A stretch of DNA of 6,813 nt, taken from NCBI GenBank assembly GCA_002299425.1, contig DBNW01000068.1:1-6813 (forward strand). The letters run 5' to 3'. Shown here in pieces: positions 5,860 to 6,813 of the stretch. The stretch is from Methylococcaceae bacterium UBA662 (GTDB lineage Bacteria; Pseudomonadota; Gammaproteobacteria; Methylococcales; Methylomonadaceae). The notes beneath the pieces were generated by a model. That model made no database searches and was not told the DNA's origin. It saw only the letters and a program-made list of their open reading frames with translations. Position 1 is the first letter of the stretch, and every line of letters begins with the position of its first letter. A program made the translations under genes and the position numbers.

Positions 5860-6813
5860 TCAGGCCTTAGCTACAGGCAGGTGTGCTACCGCTGCAATGA
5901 ATTCAGGACTGCGAATAATCTGGCTGTGACTGACCCCAATTTGCGCCGAAACGCTGACCTTGCAACCGGTAGCCTGCTCGATATGGGCTTGCGCCAGTGA
6001 CGCCGATTGGCCGGCTTCCGCCGACCACCAACACGACAACACGGTATTTAAGCGGGCCAACCGGCAGTGCCGGCTAAAGCCAATTAAACGCCGCCACACC
6101 GCTAAACTTGTTTCAACATTCAAACTGTTTAAATCATCGGCAGAAAGCACCGGCGCAGATTTTGCACCGATTGATGCAGCTTGATGAATTTCTGCCCATT
6201 CGGACTGCAACGCCTGCTGCATCGCCTCATCTTCGTCTTCGTCTTCAAACGCCGCGTCGTCAAACTCCGGCAAATAGCAATCGATCAAGGCGATATGGCC
6301 AATTTGCCGCCCGGCTTGCTCCAGCACCCGCGCCGTCATTAAGGCTAACGCGCCGCCTAGCGACCAACCTAACAAATGCACCGGACCGAACGGTTGCTGT
6401 TGCTGGATGGCATCGGCGTAGCCGTCTACCATGGCCGCTAACGACGGGTCTTGCCAACCGGGTTTGATGAAACTGCGGCACAACAAGCCGTACACTGGCC
6501 GCAGCCCCTGCAACGCTCGTGCCAGTGGATAATAAGCAAACACTGTCCCGCCCGCCGGATGCATACAGAACAACGGCGGCTGGCCCGCAGCCTGACCGTT
6601 TAACGCCACCAGCGGCGATGGCAATTGGGCATCGGTGGCGATTGCGGTCGTGTTCACGGTGGCGGCTAATTCGGCCAGCGTTGGGTAGTGCATCAACTGG
6701 CTCAATGACACCACCCAGCCCAAGCGTTGTTTTATCTCGGTCACTACGCGCATAGCCAGCAACGAATGCCCACCTAAAGCAAAAAAGTTATCGTCGATGC
6801 CGATGTCGGTGAC
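5860..6813 (-). CDS. NRPS C-terminus: peptidyl carrier protein plus type I thioesterase (partial)
   Basis: The frame is open from base 6813, so this is only the last 317 residues of a larger nonribosomal peptide synthetase; its start and all condensation/adenylation domains lie beyond the right edge. The first residues are the second half of a carrier domain, with DNFFALGGHSLLAMRV carrying the phosphopantetheine Ser at visible residue 17 (6765-6763). After a linker comes a releasing thioesterase: oxyanion motif HPAGG (85-89), nucleophile Ser151 in GWSLGG, Asp178 (27 residues after the Ser, as in surfactin thioesterase) and His296 in VSHSQ. All three catalytic residues are present, so the domain looks active; hydrolysis or cyclisation cannot be told apart. 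An acidic run (E190-E196) sits in the presumed lid region. The TGA stop (5862-5860) follows closely on the thioesterase fold, so this module is terminal. It converges with the exporter gene, 34 bases away. Confidence 0.95.
   Translation of the reverse strand, partial: VTDIGIDDNFFALGGHSLLAMRVVTEIKQRLGWVVSLSQLMHYPTLAELAATVNTTAIATDAQLPSPLVALNGQAAGQPPLFCMHPAGGTVFAYYPLARALQGLRPVYGLLCRSFIKPGWQDPSLAAMVDGYADAIQQQQPFGPVHLLGWSLGGALALMTARVLEQAGRQIGHIALIDCYLPEFDDAAFEDEDEDEAMQQALQSEWAEIHQAASIGAKSAPVLSADDLNSLNVETSLAVWRRLIGFSRHCRLARLNTVLSCWWSAEAGQSASLAQAHIEQATGCKVSVSAQIGVSHSQIIRSPEFIAAVAHLPVAKA
6226..6246 (-). repeat. short GAAGAC-type repeat coding an acidic run in the thioesterase
   Basis: Three and a half near-identical hexanucleotide units (minus strand GAAGAC GAAGAC GAAGAT GAG) encode EDEDEDE, visible residues 190-196, about 12 residues after the catalytic Asp178. 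The last full unit differs by one base. The reading frame is preserved whatever the copy number, since each unit is two codons. Confidence 0.6.

Noticed and set aside
1..6813. tRNA, rRNA, CRISPR array, insertion sequence or phage attachment site.
   Set aside because: No cloverleaf-like sequence, regularly spaced repeats, transposase fragments or terminal inverted repeats with target duplication were seen.

Overview
This window is part of a siderophore gene cluster with four substantial genes, one cut by the right edge. The protein families point to a Gram-negative proteobacterium, most likely a gammaproteobacterium: they include a PvdE/SyrD-type exporter, a secreted penicillin-acylase-family hydrolase, an IucD-type flavin hydroxylase and Fur-box promoters. 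Nothing visible fixes the genus.

Layout, left to right. (a) Minus strand, 29-1369: an N-hydroxylating flavoprotein of the IucD/SidA/PvdA family that makes the N-hydroxy amine of a hydroxamate ligand. Another gene may begin inside its end and run off the left edge (1-78, weak). (b) Minus strand, 1435-3822: an exported Ntn-hydrolase of the penicillin acylase family, the same superfamily as PvdQ of pyoverdine maturation. It lies upstream of the hydroxylase on the same strand, 59 bases apart, so the two probably form one operon. (c) 3823-4190: a divergent control region with a strong Fur box over the acylase promoter and a weaker Fur-like box upstream of the transporter, plus two short palindromes. 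(d) Plus strand, 4191-5825: a fused membrane-plus-ATPase exporter of the PvdE/SyrD cyclic-peptide type. (e) Minus strand, 5860 to the right edge: the last carrier domain and the terminal thioesterase of a nonribosomal peptide synthetase (NRPS), convergent with the transporter and 34 bases from it.

How the genes may work together (inference from known families): the NRPS builds a peptide containing an N-hydroxylated side chain supplied by the hydroxylase, and its thioesterase releases the product. The PvdE-like pump moves it across the inner membrane. The periplasmic acylase then removes an acyl group, as PvdQ does for the pyoverdine precursor. Fur represses the acylase-hydroxylase operon, and probably the pump, when iron is plentiful. 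The hydroxylase, however, resembles lysine/diamine hydroxylases (IucD, AlcA, RhbE) rather than the ornithine hydroxylase PvdA, so the product is probably not a standard pyoverdine. The peptide itself cannot be predicted because the NRPS modules lie outside the window.
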